A DNA stretch of 64,000 bases from Mesorhizobium sp. ORS 3359 (GTDB lineage Bacteria > Pseudomonadota > Alphaproteobacteria > Rhizobiales > Rhizobiaceae), in the NCBI GenBank assembly GCA_000824845.1, contig CCNC01000133.1:1-64000 (forward strand), in the 5' to 3' direction. This document shows positions 1 to 9,350 of the stretch, piece after piece. The notes under the pieces were generated by a model that saw only the letters and a program-made list of their open reading frames with translations, did not search any database and was not told the origin of the DNA. Made by a program: the position numbers and the translations under genes. Positions within the stretch are counted from its first letter, which is position 1. Every line of letters starts with the position of its first letter.

Positions 1-20
1 CCCCCCCCCCGGGGCGCGCC
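1..20. other. C-rich window edge
   Basis: The window opens with a run of ten C followed by GGGG, directly downstream of the SDR gene's stop codon. No gene or hairpin is visible in these few bases. It may be natural or an assembly edge; nothing here decides. Confidence 0.3.
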
Positions 21-1061
21 TCACTTCGACTTCTTGAGCAACCCAAGCCGGACAAGGCTCTCAGCGGTCGCAACCACCGCGTCTTCGCGTGATCGCGGCG
101 TCCAGCCAAGCAGGCGCATGGCCTTGGCGCTCGTGGCGTTCCTGGCTTTGCCCAGTTCCGTCACGATCTGAGCCGCCTGCCCGTCGAACACCCCGACGAT
201 CCGGACCAGCCAGTCCGGCAGCACTCTCGTGGTGACCCGCGACGCCGCGTTGCCGAGCCGCGCCTTCAGCGTCCGCGCGATTTCCAGCATCGTCATGAAA
301 TCGCCGCTGATGGCCAGGAACCGCTCGCCTTTGGCGGCAGGATTGGTCATAGCGCGCAGATGCAGGTCGGCGACGTCGCGCGCATCGACGACGCCGAACA
401 CCATGCGCGGCAGTCCGGGCACCTCGCCATCCATCAGCCGCCTTATGATGTCCGTCGAGGTCGAATGATCCGGCCCCAGGACCGGCCCGAAGATGCCGAC
501 CGGATTGACCACCGCCAACTCCAGAGACCCGCCCTCGCGATCGATGAAATCCCACGCCGCCCGCTCGGCCAGCGCCTTCGACTTCACATAAGCGCTGACC
601 TTTTCCGAAAGGTTGGTCCAGTTCTCCTCCGTGAAGGGCTTCCCGACGACCGGAGTCTGGCCGTAGCCGACAGCGGCAAAGGACGAGGTAAGCACGACAC
701 GTTCGACCCCGGCATCGCGCGCGGCGCGCAGCACCCGCAGCGCCCCTTCCCTCGCCGGGACGATCAGGTCGTCCTCATGCTTCGGCACGGCGGGCGGAAA
801 AGGCGAAGCGACGTGAAGGACGTACCGGCATCCGGCGACCGCTTCGGGCCAGCCCGTGTCGCTCATGAGATCGGCATGCGCGAAGGAAAGCGCGTCGCCC
901 GGTTCGGCGCCGCCGACCTTCAGCATCGCAAGAACATCGGCTTCGCGCCTGGCCGAGCGCACCGTGGTGCGCACGCGGTAGCCAGCGCTCAGAAGCGCAA
1001 GGATGCAATGGGCGCCAAGAAAGCCGGACCCCCCGGTCACAAGCACCAACTCGCCGCTCAT
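21..1061 (-). CDS. NAD(P)-dependent extended SDR reductase/epimerase family protein
   Basis: This 346-residue protein is an extended short-chain dehydrogenase of the dihydroflavonol reductase/aldehyde reductase type, a soluble enzyme expected to reduce a carbonyl with NADPH. The N-terminal dinucleotide-binding motif TGGSGFLGAH (residues 9-18) is followed by a Rossmann fold and the catalytic YVKSK motif (Tyr158, Lys162). The length is normal for the family. Its start lies about 30 bp downstream of the stop of the neighbouring potassium transporter gene on the same strand, so it may be co-transcribed, although no functional link is obvious. The substrate cannot be deduced; related proteins act on aldehydes, ketones or flavonoid-like compounds. 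Confidence 0.85.
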   Translation of the reverse strand: MSGELVLVTGGSGFLGAHCILALLSAGYRVRTTVRSARREADVLAMLKVGGAEPGDALSFAHADLMSDTGWPEAVAGCRYVLHVASPFPPAVPKHEDDLIVPAREGALRVLRAARDAGVERVVLTSSFAAVGYGQTPVVGKPFTEENWTNLSEKVSAYVKSKALAERAAWDFIDREGGSLELAVVNPVGIFGPVLGPDHSTSTDIIRRLMDGEVPGLPRMVFGVVDARDVADLHLRAMTNPAAKGERFLAISGDFMTMLEIARTLKARLGNAASRVTTRVLPDWLVRIVGVFDGQAAQIVTELGKARNATSAKAMRLLGWTPRSREDAVVATAESLVRLGLLKKSK

Positions 1062-1094
1062 ACCCCCGCCTCCCGACAGCGGCTGTTCAAGCCG

Positions 1095-3020
1095 TCAAAT
1101 AGCCACCTGCGTGCCGATCTCCACGACGCGTCCGGTGGGAATCTGGAAATACTCCGTCGCGTCCGCCGCCGTTTTGGCCAGGCCGATGAACAGCCGGTCC
1201 TGCCAGATCGGCATGCCGGAATTGGGTGAAGCCTTCAGCGAGCGCCGCGACAGGAAGAACGACGTCGTCATGATGTCGAACTTCCAGCCCTGCTTGCGGC
1301 AGATGGCCAGCGCCCGCGGAATGTTGGGCTGCTCCATATAGCCGAAGGTCAGCGTCACGCGCATGAAAAGCTCGTTGACGGTCTCCAGCTTGACGCGTTC
1401 GCTGTCCGGTACCACCGGCTGCGGCGCGGTCACCACCGACAGGATGACGTTCTTCTCATGCAGCACCTTGTAGTGTTTCAGGCTGTGCATCAGTGCCGTC
1501 GGCGCGCTCAGCGGGTCGCTGGTCAGGAACACCGCCGTGCCCGACACAAGCTGCGGCTTCTTCTTCGAGAGATTCGCCGCCAGGAAATCGAGCGGGATCT
1601 CGTTGCGGCGCGTCTTGTCGAACAGGTAGCGGCTGCCGCGCACCCAGGTCCACATGCCGAGGATGATGGCGAAGGCAACCGCGAGCGACGCCCAGCCGCC
1701 CTCGAACACCTTGACGATGTTGGAGGCAAAGAAGCCAACGTCAATAACCGCGAACAATGCCGTCAGCGCAACTGCCGGCCAGATGTTCCATTTCCAGATC
1801 CTAGTCATGACGACGAAGAGCAGCGTCGTCGTCACCAACATGTTCCCCGTCACCGAGATGCCGTAGGCCGAAGCCAGCTTGCTGGACTCCCCGAAACCGA
1901 CCACCAACAGCATCACCACCAACGCCAGCAGCATGTTGACGCGCGGCATGTAAACCTGCCCGGATTGCTTTTCCGAAGTGTGCAGGATTTCGAGCCGAGG
2001 CAGCATGTTGAGCTGCACCGCCTGCCTGGTCAGAGAATAGGCGCCGGAGATCACAGCCTGGCTGGCAATAACAGTTGCCGCCGTCGCCAGCACCACCATC
2101 GGGATGAGCGCCCAGCCCTCATTCATCTCGAAGAACGGATGGCCGACCGTGCCGCCCTTGGCGAGCACATAGGCGCCCTGCCCGGCATAGTTCAAAAGCA
2201 GGCAGGGAAACACAATCGCCAGCCATGCCAGCACGATCGGCTTGCGGCCGAAGTGACCAAGATCTGCGTAGAGCGCCTCGGCTCCGGTGACGGCCAGGAA
2301 CACGGCGCCGATAGTGACAAAAGACACATCGGGTGAATTGATCAGGAAAGCCACGATGTAATGCGGGCTGATGGCCCAAAGGATTTCCGGATCGTCGATG
2401 ATGTGGTTGAGACCGGACAGGCCGATGGCCAGAAACCAGATTGCAGTCACCGGACCGAATACCAGACCGACGCCCCCAGTACCGAACCTCTGCACGGCAA
2501 AGACCACCGCGAGAATGACCAGCGTCAACGGAACGACGTAAGGCTGGAAGGCCGGCGTCACGACATTCATGCCTTCGACCGCCGATAGCACAGAGATGGC
2601 TGGCGTGATGACCGCATCGCCGAAGAACAGCGAGGCGCCGACGATGCCGATGGCCAGGATAATCGCGGAACGTGTAGCGAAACTGCTGCGCGCCAGGGCC
2701 ATCAGGGACAGCACGCCGCCCTCTCCACGGTTGTCGGCGCGCAGCACGAACATGATGTACTTCACGGTCACCGTGATCGTGAGCGACCATATGATCAGCG
2801 ACAGGACGCCGAGAATATCGGCGCGGTTCGCGACATCACCGCCGGAAGAGGCGTGCAGCGCCTCGCGGAACGCATAGATCGGGCTGGTGCCGATGTCGCC
2901 ATAGACGACGCCGAGCGCGCCAAGCATGAGCACCTTGGTGCTGTGCTGCTCGATTTCAGGATGGCTCGATTGGTCGGCGGGTTCTGCCTCAGCACCATTG
3001 GCAAGGGCCATGGACGACAC
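1095..3020 (-). CDS. kup: Kup-family low-affinity potassium transporter (copy 1)
   Basis: This 641-residue inner-membrane protein belongs to the Kup/HAK/KUP family of proton-coupled potassium uptake systems. It carries the signature YGDIGTSP near residue 40, about twelve hydrophobic segments up to about residue 460, and the cytoplasmic C-terminal domain typical of the family. A second kup gene lies directly upstream on the same strand. The last 150 or so residues of the two proteins are almost identical (only a handful of conservative changes), while the membrane parts differ much more. This suggests duplication followed by partial homogenisation. The length matches family members (about 620-640). 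Confidence 0.95.
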   Translation of the reverse strand: MSSMALANGAEAEPADQSSHPEIEQHSTKVLMLGALGVVYGDIGTSPIYAFREALHASSGGDVANRADILGVLSLIIWSLTITVTVKYIMFVLRADNRGEGGVLSLMALARSSFATRSAIILAIGIVGASLFFGDAVITPAISVLSAVEGMNVVTPAFQPYVVPLTLVILAVVFAVQRFGTGGVGLVFGPVTAIWFLAIGLSGLNHIIDDPEILWAISPHYIVAFLINSPDVSFVTIGAVFLAVTGAEALYADLGHFGRKPIVLAWLAIVFPCLLLNYAGQGAYVLAKGGTVGHPFFEMNEGWALIPMVVLATAATVIASQAVISGAYSLTRQAVQLNMLPRLEILHTSEKQSGQVYMPRVNMLLALVVMLLVVGFGESSKLASAYGISVTGNMLVTTTLLFVVMTRIWKWNIWPAVALTALFAVIDVGFFASNIVKVFEGGWASLAVAFAIILGMWTWVRGSRYLFDKTRRNEIPLDFLAANLSKKKPQLVSGTAVFLTSDPLSAPTALMHSLKHYKVLHEKNVILSVVTAPQPVVPDSERVKLETVNELFMRVTLTFGYMEQPNIPRALAICRKQGWKFDIMTTSFFLSRRSLKASPNSGMPIWQDRLFIGLAKTAADATEYFQIPTGRVVEIGTQVAI

Positions 3021-3159
3021 TCCGATAAACGCGCGGTGCTCTACGCTTGCTGCAGTGCAATATCAAGTGCCCTTGCGTGAGGGCTCCCATGCCGCCGACG
3101 CACGGCTTTTGGTCTACGGACCGGCCCGCGTTTGTTCATCCCGCGCAAGTCGCTCTCGT

Positions 3160-5082
3160 TCAGATGGCCACTTGCGTGCCGATCTCGACCACTCGCCCGG
3201 TGGGGATCTGGAAATACTCCGTCGCATCCGCCGCCGAGCGAGCCAGCCCGATGAACAGCCTGTCTTGCCAAACGGGCATGCCGGAATTGGGCGAAGCCTT
3301 CAGCGAGCGTCGCGACAGGAAGAAGGACGTGGTCATGATATCGAACTTCCAGCCCTGCTTGCGGCAGATTGCCAGGGCCCGCGGGATATTCGGCTGCTCC
3401 ATGTAGCCGAAAGTCAGCGTCACGCGCATGAACAGCTCGTTGACCGTCTCCAGCTTGACGCGCTCGCTGTCCGGCACCACCGGTTGCGGCGCCGTCACCA
3501 CCGACAGGATGACGTTCTTCTCATGCAGCACCTTGTAGTGCTTCAGGCTGTGCATCAGCGCCGTCGGCGCGCTCAGCGGATCGCTGGTCAGGAACACCGC
3601 GGTGCCCGACACCAGCTGCGGCTTTTTCTTCAGAAGGTTCGACGCCAGGAAGTCGAGTGGGATCTCGTTGCGGCGCGTCTTGTCGAACAGGTAGCGGGTA
3701 CCGCGAATCCAGGTCCACATGATCAGGCCCATCAGACAGGCGACCGTGATCGACACCCAGCCGCCCTCGACGATCTTGACGACATTGGCCGAGAAGAAAC
3801 CGAGATCGATGACGCCGAAGAGCACCACCAGGGCCAGCGCGGTCGCAACCTGCCATTTCCACAGCCAGCGCATGACAACGAACAAAAGGATAGTCGTCAT
3901 CAGCATCTCGCCGGTGACCGAAATGCCATAGGCCGACGCAAGTGCGCTCGAGCTGCCGAAGCCGACGACCAGAAGCATCACGCCAAGCGCGACCAGAAGG
4001 TTGACCCGCGGCATATAGATCTGGCCGCTCTGCATCTCGGATGTGTGCTGCACCTCGATGCGGGGCAAAAGGTTGAGCTGCACGGCTTGCCTGGTCAGCG
4101 AGAAGGCGCCGGAGATCACCGCCTGGCTGGCGATGACCGTTGCGGCTGTCGCCAGGCCAACCATCGGCATCAGCGCCCATTCGGGCAGCATCTGAAAGAA
4201 CGGATTGGTGGGTTTGCCGCCATGCGAGAGCACGAAGGCGCCTTGGCCGAAATAATTCAAGAGCAGGCACGGGAAGACGATTGCGAACCAAGCCATCACG
4301 ATCGGCTTGCGGCCGAAATGGCCGAGGTCGACATAGAGAGCCTCCGCGCCGGTCACCGCCAGGAAGACCGCGCCGACGGTAACGAAGGCTCCGGTCGGTG
4401 TCGTGGCCAGGTAGTAGATCGCATAATATGGATTGATCGCCAAGAAAACCGACGGATCGTCGACGATATGGTAGACACCGGCTGCGCCGATCGCCAGGAA
4501 CCACGTCGCCGTCACAGGTCCGAACACGGCCGCCACCTTGCCGGTGCCGAAGCGCTGCACGGCGAAAAGCACTGCCAGGATGACCAGCGTGATCGGAACC
4601 ACGAAGGCATCGAGCGCCGGCGTGACGACTTCCAGACCTTCGACCGCCGACAGCACCGAGATCGCCGGCGTGATGATCGAATCGCCGAAGAACAGCGCCG
4701 CACCGCAAAGACCGATCACCAGGATGAGCTTGGAACCCGGCGGGTAGGCGCTGCGCGCCAGCGCCATCAGCGATAGGGTGCCGCCCTCGCCCTTGTTGTC
4801 GGCCCTGAGCACGAAGGCGACATATTTGATCGTGACGATGATAGTCAGCGCCCAGACGATCAGCGACAGCACGCCGAGGACGTCATTGCGGGCAACCGAA
4901 CTCGAAGACGCGTGCAGCGCCTCGCGAAAGGCGTAGATCGGGCTCGTGCCGATGTCGCCATAGACGACGCCCAGCGCGCCAAGCATGAGCACCTTGGTGC
5001 TGTGCTGCCGCTCGGTTTCGGCATGGCTCGGACGCTCGAGGGATTCCGTTTCACTGGCGTTGGCTAGCACCATGAACCCCAC
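3160..5082 (-). CDS. kup: Kup-family low-affinity potassium transporter (copy 2)
   Basis: This is the upstream member of a tandem pair, 640 residues, with the same domain order as copy 1: YGDIGTSP signature, about twelve transmembrane segments and a C-terminal cytosolic domain. The 139-bp gap between the two genes shows no clear terminator, so read-through from this copy into copy 1 is possible. The C-terminal region is nearly identical to copy 1, but the nucleotide sequences differ at many third positions, so the shared block is not a very recent copy. Rhizobial chromosomes often carry more than one kup gene. Different expression or affinity for the two copies is an inference only. Confidence 0.95.
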   Translation of the reverse strand: MGFMVLANASETESLERPSHAETERQHSTKVLMLGALGVVYGDIGTSPIYAFREALHASSSSVARNDVLGVLSLIVWALTIIVTIKYVAFVLRADNKGEGGTLSLMALARSAYPPGSKLILVIGLCGAALFFGDSIITPAISVLSAVEGLEVVTPALDAFVVPITLVILAVLFAVQRFGTGKVAAVFGPVTATWFLAIGAAGVYHIVDDPSVFLAINPYYAIYYLATTPTGAFVTVGAVFLAVTGAEALYVDLGHFGRKPIVMAWFAIVFPCLLLNYFGQGAFVLSHGGKPTNPFFQMLPEWALMPMVGLATAATVIASQAVISGAFSLTRQAVQLNLLPRIEVQHTSEMQSGQIYMPRVNLLVALGVMLLVVGFGSSSALASAYGISVTGEMLMTTILLFVVMRWLWKWQVATALALVVLFGVIDLGFFSANVVKIVEGGWVSITVACLMGLIMWTWIRGTRYLFDKTRRNEIPLDFLASNLLKKKPQLVSGTAVFLTSDPLSAPTALMHSLKHYKVLHEKNVILSVVTAPQPVVPDSERVKLETVNELFMRVTLTFGYMEQPNIPRALAICRKQGWKFDIMTTSFFLSRRSLKASPNSGMPVWQDRLFIGLARSAADATEYFQIPTGRVVEIGTQVAI

Positions 5083-5159
5083 TTCACCGAATTCGTCACG
5101 GTCCGAGGCCGCCGCGACGCGGGCGGCAGACCAAGACTGTCGAAACTACCCAAAGTCCC

Positions 5160-5900
5160 CTACCATCCGCAGGCCTTCAAGAAGCGCCCGACCGTGCCGG
5201 CCATGCCATACTCCAGCGCATCGGCTGTCAACCCATGTCCGATCGATACTTCGGCCAATGCCGGGATGCGCCTGGCCAGCGCCGGCAGGTTCTCTACGGT
5301 CAGATCGTGGCCGGCATTGACGCCGAGCCCGGCCTTGAATGCTGCGTCAGCGGTTTTTCCCAGTCTTTCCAATTCTTTGGCCGCCTTTGCGGAATCGGAA
5401 TGAAAGCCTCCATAAGGGCCGGTATAGAGCTCGATGCGGTCGGCGCCTGTGTCGCGCGCCGCATTGACCCCGTTCGGATCCGCATCGGAAAACAGCGACA
5501 CGCGGAACCCGCTTTTCTTCAATCGTTTGACGATCGGAGTCAGGAACGCCGCCTGAGCGACGAAGTTCCAGCCATGGTCGGAGGTTGCCTGCGCCGGGTC
5601 GTCCGGCACCAGCGTCACCTGCTCGGGCTGGATCTTCTCGACCAGAACCAGGAAATCCTCGGTCGGATAGCCCTCGATGTTGAACTCCGCCGTGGGGAAT
5701 TCGTCGTCGATCAGAGCCCTGATCTCCGGCAGGTCGGAATGCCTTGTGTGCCGCTCGTCGGGCCTGGGATGCACCGTCAACCCATGCGCGCCGGCGGCAA
5801 GGGCGATACGGCCAAGTCCAATGACGCTCGGCCACGGCAGGTCGCGGCGGTTGCGCAGCATGGCGACGGCGTTGAGATTGACCGAAAGCTTGGCGGGCAT
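5160..5900 (-). CDS. pdxJ: Pyridoxine 5'-phosphate synthase
   Basis: PdxJ condenses 1-deoxy-xylulose 5-phosphate with 3-amino-2-oxopropyl phosphate to form pyridoxine 5'-phosphate, the ring-closing step of the DXP-dependent vitamin B6 pathway. The protein starts [17 protein letters not shown], contains the conserved [10 protein letters not shown] segment, and is 246 residues long, the usual size. The reading frame stays open further upstream, but that extension runs into the divergent STAS gene and has no PdxJ similarity, so I placed the start at 5900. It is divergent from the STAS-like gene across about 108 bp. Confidence 0.95.
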   Translation of the reverse strand: MPAKLSVNLNAVAMLRNRRDLPWPSVIGLGRIALAAGAHGLTVHPRPDERHTRHSDLPEIRALIDDEFPTAEFNIEGYPTEDFLVLVEKIQPEQVTLVPDDPAQATSDHGWNFVAQAAFLTPIVKRLKKSGFRVSLFSDADPNGVNAARDTGADRIELYTGPYGGFHSDSAKAAKELERLGKTADAAFKAGLGVNAGHDLTVENLPALARRIPALAEVSIGHGLTADALEYGMAGTVGRFLKACGW

Positions 5901-6008
5901 GAGCTGGGGTCCAGTGGATCGGCGGGCATCTATAGCGCCTTTGACGGGAACAGATAGGGGGTTTCGCGTGTTCCAGGGGACTGTTGGAGCCCAAGGTGAG
6001 GATTTGCA

Positions 6009-6404
6009 GTGAATTTCCTTGAAGCCGTGCCGGCCATCCGCCGCATCGAGACCAACCGCGACGCGCTTTTCGCCATCGACGTCGTCGGCGATGTCTCGCC
6101 GGCCGATGCGGAAAACCTGTTCGGCCTGCTGGAAGCCGCCTACGCGCTGCATCCGAGGATCGACGTGCTGATCAGGCTGACCGACGAGGAAAGCGTCGAC
6201 TGGGCCAATATCAATCAAGACACGCTCCGGCAGGGCGTGGCCGACGCGATGGAACATGTCGTGCGCTGCGCCGTCATCGGCGAGCCGAGTTGGGCTTCCC
6301 TCGTCGCAGGCGTGTTCCCCAAAACGTTGCCTTTCGAAGTCAAGCGCTTCGATGTCGACGATGAGGAAGCGGCCTGGCAGTGGCTTGGCGCAAGGCCGAC
6401 CTGA
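6009..6404 (+). CDS. SpoIIAA/STAS-like domain protein
   Basis: This small soluble protein of 131 residues resembles the SpoIIAA-like (STAS/SEC14-type) proteins common in proteobacteria. It has alternating hydrophobic strands such as [12 protein letters not shown] and RIDVLIRL, and a C-terminal segment [13 protein letters not shown] typical of the group. The start is GTG at 6009, preceded by GAGG at a spacing of about seven bases. It is divergent from pdxJ and convergent with the small helicase gene, from which it is separated by about a dozen bases. Its role is unknown; family members have been proposed to bind lipid or hydrophobic ligands. Confidence 0.75.
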   Translation: MNFLEAVPAIRRIETNRDALFAIDVVGDVSPADAENLFGLLEAAYALHPRIDVLIRLTDEESVDWANINQDTLRQGVADAMEHVVRCAVIGEPSWASLVAGVFPKTLPFEVKRFDVDDEEAAWQWLGARPT

Positions 6405-6416
6405 TGGCCAAAAACC

Positions 6417-7544
6417 TCAGCGAACGATTGTCAGCCGCTCGGCGGCGCGGGTGATTGCCGTATAAAGCCAGCGCTGCCGGGTCTCCTTGAAGGCCCAACT
6501 CTCGTCGAACAGCACGACGTCGTTCCACTGCGAGCCCTGCGCCTTGTGCACGGTCAGCGCATAGCCATAGTCGAAATCGTCGAAACGCTTCTTCTGCTGC
6601 CACGGGATTTCCGCGTCGGGATCCTCGAACGCCGCCTTGAGCAGCTTGATCTTGGCGACGCCGCGGTCGGGGTCGTCCTCTTCCGGCGAAACCAGAAGGT
6701 TGATGCCCGGCTTCACCGTCTCGCGCGAGGAGGTCATCACCTTCCACAGCGAGCCGTTGAGCAGGCCCTTGGCCGGGTCGTTGCGCAGGCAGACCAGCTT
6801 GTCGCCGGCCTGCGGAAAGTCGGCGTTGAACCCTTTCAGTTCGCGCAGCCTTTGATTGTAGCGCCGGCGCGTGCGGTTGGTGCCGACCAGCACCTGGTCG
6901 GCCTTGAGCACCAGCTCCTGGTTGACTGCTTCCCTGCCGATCACCTGCGCCGTGCCGTAGTCGCCATGCATGAATTCCCGGCCTTCGCGTACGTCGAGCG
7001 CCAGCCGAATGATCGGATTGTCGCGCGCCTGGCGGTGGATCTCCGTCAGCAGCACGTCGGGTTCATGCTCGGTGAAGAAGCCGCCGCCCGAGATCGGCGG
7101 CAGCTGCGCCGGATCGCCCAGCACCAGGATCGGCGTGCCGAAGCTCTGCAGGTCGCGGCCAAGCTGCTCGTCGACCATCGAGCATTCGTCGATGACGACG
7201 AGCTTGGCGCGCGAAATCGGGCTTTGCCGGTTGAGCGAAAAGGTCGGCGACATCGAGGTCTTGCCGGTCACCTCGTCCTCGACCGATTCCTCACCCTTCG
7301 GTCTATAGATCAGCGAATGGATGGTGCGGGCGTTGGTCGCCCCCTTGGAGCGCAGCACCTGCGCCGCCTTGCCGGTGAAGGCGGCGAACTGCACCTGGCC
7401 GTCGACATGCTCGGCGAAATAGCGCGCCAGCGTCGTCTTGCCGGTGCCGGCATAGCCGAACAGGCGAAAGACCTGCGGCCGGCCTTCCTTGAGCCAGCGT
7501 CCGACCGCCTTCAGAGCCTCGTCCTGTTGGGGAGAAAATTCCAT
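6417..7544 (-). CDS. ATP-dependent RecD-like DNA helicase (superfamily 1)
   Basis: This 375-residue protein is a compact superfamily 1 helicase of the RecD/TraA group. Walker A is GYAGTGKTT (about residues 30-38), a Walker B type motif is VVIDECSMVD, and the C-terminal UvrD-like domain holds ALTVHKAQGSQW and YTAITRAAERL, the last conserved helicase motifs. I chose the start MEFSPQQDEAL at 7544; the frame upstream is open for another 104 codons, but those codons are arginine- and serine-rich shadow sequence. It is probably a monomeric DNA repair or processing helicase. No nuclease partner is adjacent. Confidence 0.85.
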   Translation of the reverse strand: MEFSPQQDEALKAVGRWLKEGRPQVFRLFGYAGTGKTTLARYFAEHVDGQVQFAAFTGKAAQVLRSKGATNARTIHSLIYRPKGEESVEDEVTGKTSMSPTFSLNRQSPISRAKLVVIDECSMVDEQLGRDLQSFGTPILVLGDPAQLPPISGGGFFTEHEPDVLLTEIHRQARDNPIIRLALDVREGREFMHGDYGTAQVIGREAVNQELVLKADQVLVGTNRTRRRYNQRLRELKGFNADFPQAGDKLVCLRNDPAKGLLNGSLWKVMTSSRETVKPGINLLVSPEEDDPDRGVAKIKLLKAAFEDPDAEIPWQQKKRFDDFDYGYALTVHKAQGSQWNDVVLFDESWAFKETRQRWLYTAITRAAERLTIVR

Positions 7545-7677
7545 CTGTCCGACAGACCGGATTCGCAAGCGAAAGACAAGATTGGCCGCAATACCGACCG
7601 TTGTCGGCGACAAAGCGGCCACCTTCAAAGCCAAGGCTATCAGCCGGAAATGGGAACGTAAAGAGAACAAAGACGAT

Positions 7678-8028
7678 CTACCGGCTAGCGCCCGGATCAT
7701 TCTCCAGCAGGATCGGCTTGCCGTGCGGCGTGGCGTGCGCGGCGCGTTCCCAGGCGGCGGCGAGTTCATCGACATCATTCTTGCCGGCAACGCCCTTGAC
7801 CGCCAGCAGCTTCTCCAGCGCCGCCAGCCAGTGCTCATAATAATCGTGGCCATCACTCGCCGCGCCAGCCTGCTTCACCTCGGCCGACAGAGCCTCCGCC
7901 CACTCACTCCACGAAAACAGGCCCTTGCCGTGCAACGCAACGGTCAGGGCGAAGGCTTCGGCCTGCCACGGCTCGGCGAAGACCGGCTCGTCGAAGCCCG
8001 CCGGCAACTCGGCCTCAGGTCGGCTCAA
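7678..8028 (-). CDS. Nitrile hydratase accessory protein (activator, P14K-like)
   Basis: The third gene of the nitrile hydratase operon encodes a protein of about 116 residues that resembles the N-terminal part of the beta subunit (FDEPVFAEPWQAEAFALTVAL, WAEAL, YYEHWLAALEKLL). Cobalt-type nitrile hydratases need such an activator to insert cobalt and to exchange subunits. No ATG fits the start. A TTG at 8026-8028 has GGGAGAG a few bases upstream and lies inside the end of the beta gene, giving an overlap of about 14 bp. In-frame upstream sequence is only the beta gene read out of frame. The TTG start is an inference. Confidence 0.8.
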   Translation of the reverse strand: MSRPEAELPAGFDEPVFAEPWQAEAFALTVALHGKGLFSWSEWAEALSAEVKQAGAASDGHDYYEHWLAALEKLLAVKGVAGKNDVDELAAAWERAAHATPHGKPILLENDPGASR

Positions 8029-8674
8029 GATAGCTCTCCCAGGCATCGACCGAGACGCTGAGCGTCGGATCGGCGCCCTCGCCCCAGATTTCGGCTCCGT
8101 CGAACACCACCGTATAGACCCATTGCGGGTTCTCGCCCTTGCCATGCGCATTGCTGTCCGGAAAGACGAAGCCGCCGCGAACGGCCTCGATCCTCCCGGT
8201 CTTGTCGCGCGCGTAGCGTGGCAGGCGCGTATGCCCGGTCGGGTTGAAATTCTTCGTCCGCACCCGGTCGCCCGCGCGAAAGCGCGCCGGCGTGGCAACA
8301 GGCCGGTCGCACGGCCCGCCCTTGGCGAGCACTGCCGGCACGTCCGCCGCCTTCAGCACCCTCTTCGGCGTCGCGGCCGCATCGACCGCCTTGCCGGCGG
8401 CAAGGTCGCGCTCTGTGACGAAGCCATGGCGCTTCAGCAGCGTTTCCAGCGCCTTGATCCAGATCTGGTAGTAGCTCGACGAATAGTAATCGGCGGGATG
8501 CAGCGATTCCCGCGCATGCCGGCTTTCATCGATGTTCCAGGCACCCATGGAGCCGGCGGTGAGGGTCACGCCCAACGCCCGCCTTTCCCATGCCGCGTGG
8601 AAATAGGGCTCGTCCTTCTCGGGCGCGACCGGCCCGAAGCCCATCTGTCCGCCGAGATCCTGCGGCCCGTTCAT
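8015..8674 (-). CDS. nthB: Nitrile hydratase beta subunit
   Basis: This is the beta subunit of a nitrile hydratase, which hydrates nitriles to amides. The 219-residue protein starts [16 protein letters not shown], the classic opening of the family. It contains the [20 protein letters not shown] segment and a C-terminal beta-barrel region with [12 protein letters not shown] and [11 protein letters not shown]. The ATG overlaps the stop codon of the alpha gene (ATGA at 8671-8674), so the two are translationally coupled. The C-terminus overlaps the start of the activator gene. No amidase is present in the window, so the fate of the amide product is not shown. Confidence 0.95.
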   Translation of the reverse strand: MNGPQDLGGQMGFGPVAPEKDEPYFHAAWERRALGVTLTAGSMGAWNIDESRHARESLHPADYYSSSYYQIWIKALETLLKRHGFVTERDLAAGKAVDAAATPKRVLKAADVPAVLAKGGPCDRPVATPARFRAGDRVRTKNFNPTGHTRLPRYARDKTGRIEAVRGGFVFPDSNAHGKGENPQWVYTVVFDGAEIWGEGADPTLSVSVDAWESYLEPT

Positions 8675-9288
8675 GCCGGCTCCCCTTCCGGCTCTTTGGC
8701 AAGCGCCGTGCCGATCATCGCGTCGCGGCTGACCAGCTCGGCGAGCTGCTCCTCGCTCCAGCCTTCCGTTCCGCGGGGTCGCATCGGCACTACCAAGTAA
8801 CGAAGCTCGGCGGTTGAATCCCAGACGCGGATTCTTTTGTCCTTGGGCAGCGTCAGCCCAAATTCCTCGAGCACGCCGCGCGGATCGATCACCGCCCGCG
8901 AGCGGTAGGGCGGCGCCTTGTACCAGACCGGCGGCAGGCCGAGCACCGACCACGGATAGCAGGAGCACAGCGTGCAGACGACGAGGTTGTGCGTCTCCTC
9001 GGTGTTGAACACCGCCTGCATATGCTCGCCCTGGCGCCCGGTATAGGAGAGCGATTCGATCGCGGCGGTGGCGTCGCGCTTGAGCCAGTCGGCATAAGCC
9101 GGATCGTTCCAGGCCTTCGCCACCACCCGCGCGCCGTTGCGCGGGCCGATCTTCGTCTCGTAGGTATCGACGATGACGTCGATGGCCGCCGGATCGATCA
9201 GGCCCTTCTGGGTCAGGATCGTCTCCAGCGCGCGCACGCGCGCCGCGAATGGATCGAGCTCGTTCTCGTGGTCATGATCGTGGGTCAT
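8671..9288 (-). CDS. nthA: Nitrile hydratase alpha subunit, cobalt type
   Basis: The alpha subunit carries the metal site of nitrile hydratase. The claw motif CTLCSC (residues 105-110) is present with Thr at the second position, which in characterised enzymes marks the non-corrin cobalt type; iron enzymes have Ser. Two of these cysteines are oxidised to sulfinic and sulfenic acid in mature family members. The 205-residue length is normal. The N-terminus is rich in histidine and acidic residues ([12 protein letters not shown]), which could help metal capture, but this is speculation. The gene order is alpha, beta, activator, with overlapping ends. Confidence 0.95.
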   Translation of the reverse strand: MTHDHDHENELDPFAARVRALETILTQKGLIDPAAIDVIVDTYETKIGPRNGARVVAKAWNDPAYADWLKRDATAAIESLSYTGRQGEHMQAVFNTEETHNLVVCTLCSCYPWSVLGLPPVWYKAPPYRSRAVIDPRGVLEEFGLTLPKDKRIRVWDSTAELRYLVVPMRPRGTEGWSEEQLAELVSRDAMIGTALAKEPEGEPA

Positions 9289-9350
9289 GCCCCGAGACTA
9301 GGATCGGCTGCCCTTGGCCGCAAGCGCGACGCCTTGGGCCAGCAACGGGT

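Noticed and set aside
2926..4776. A 616-codon open frame opposite the second kup gene
   Set aside because: It spans two genes antisense, has no recognisable domain and has the composition typical of shadow frames.
6009..6257. N-terminal extension of PdxJ over the STAS gene
   Set aside because: The extra 119 codons overlap a convincing divergent gene and have no similarity to PdxJ; the conserved start [10 protein letters not shown] is at 5900.
7545..7856. Extra 104 N-terminal residues for the RecD-like helicase
   Set aside because: The residues are Arg/Ser-rich, overlap the nitrile hydratase activator gene on the same strand, and the helicase fold begins at MEFSPQQ.
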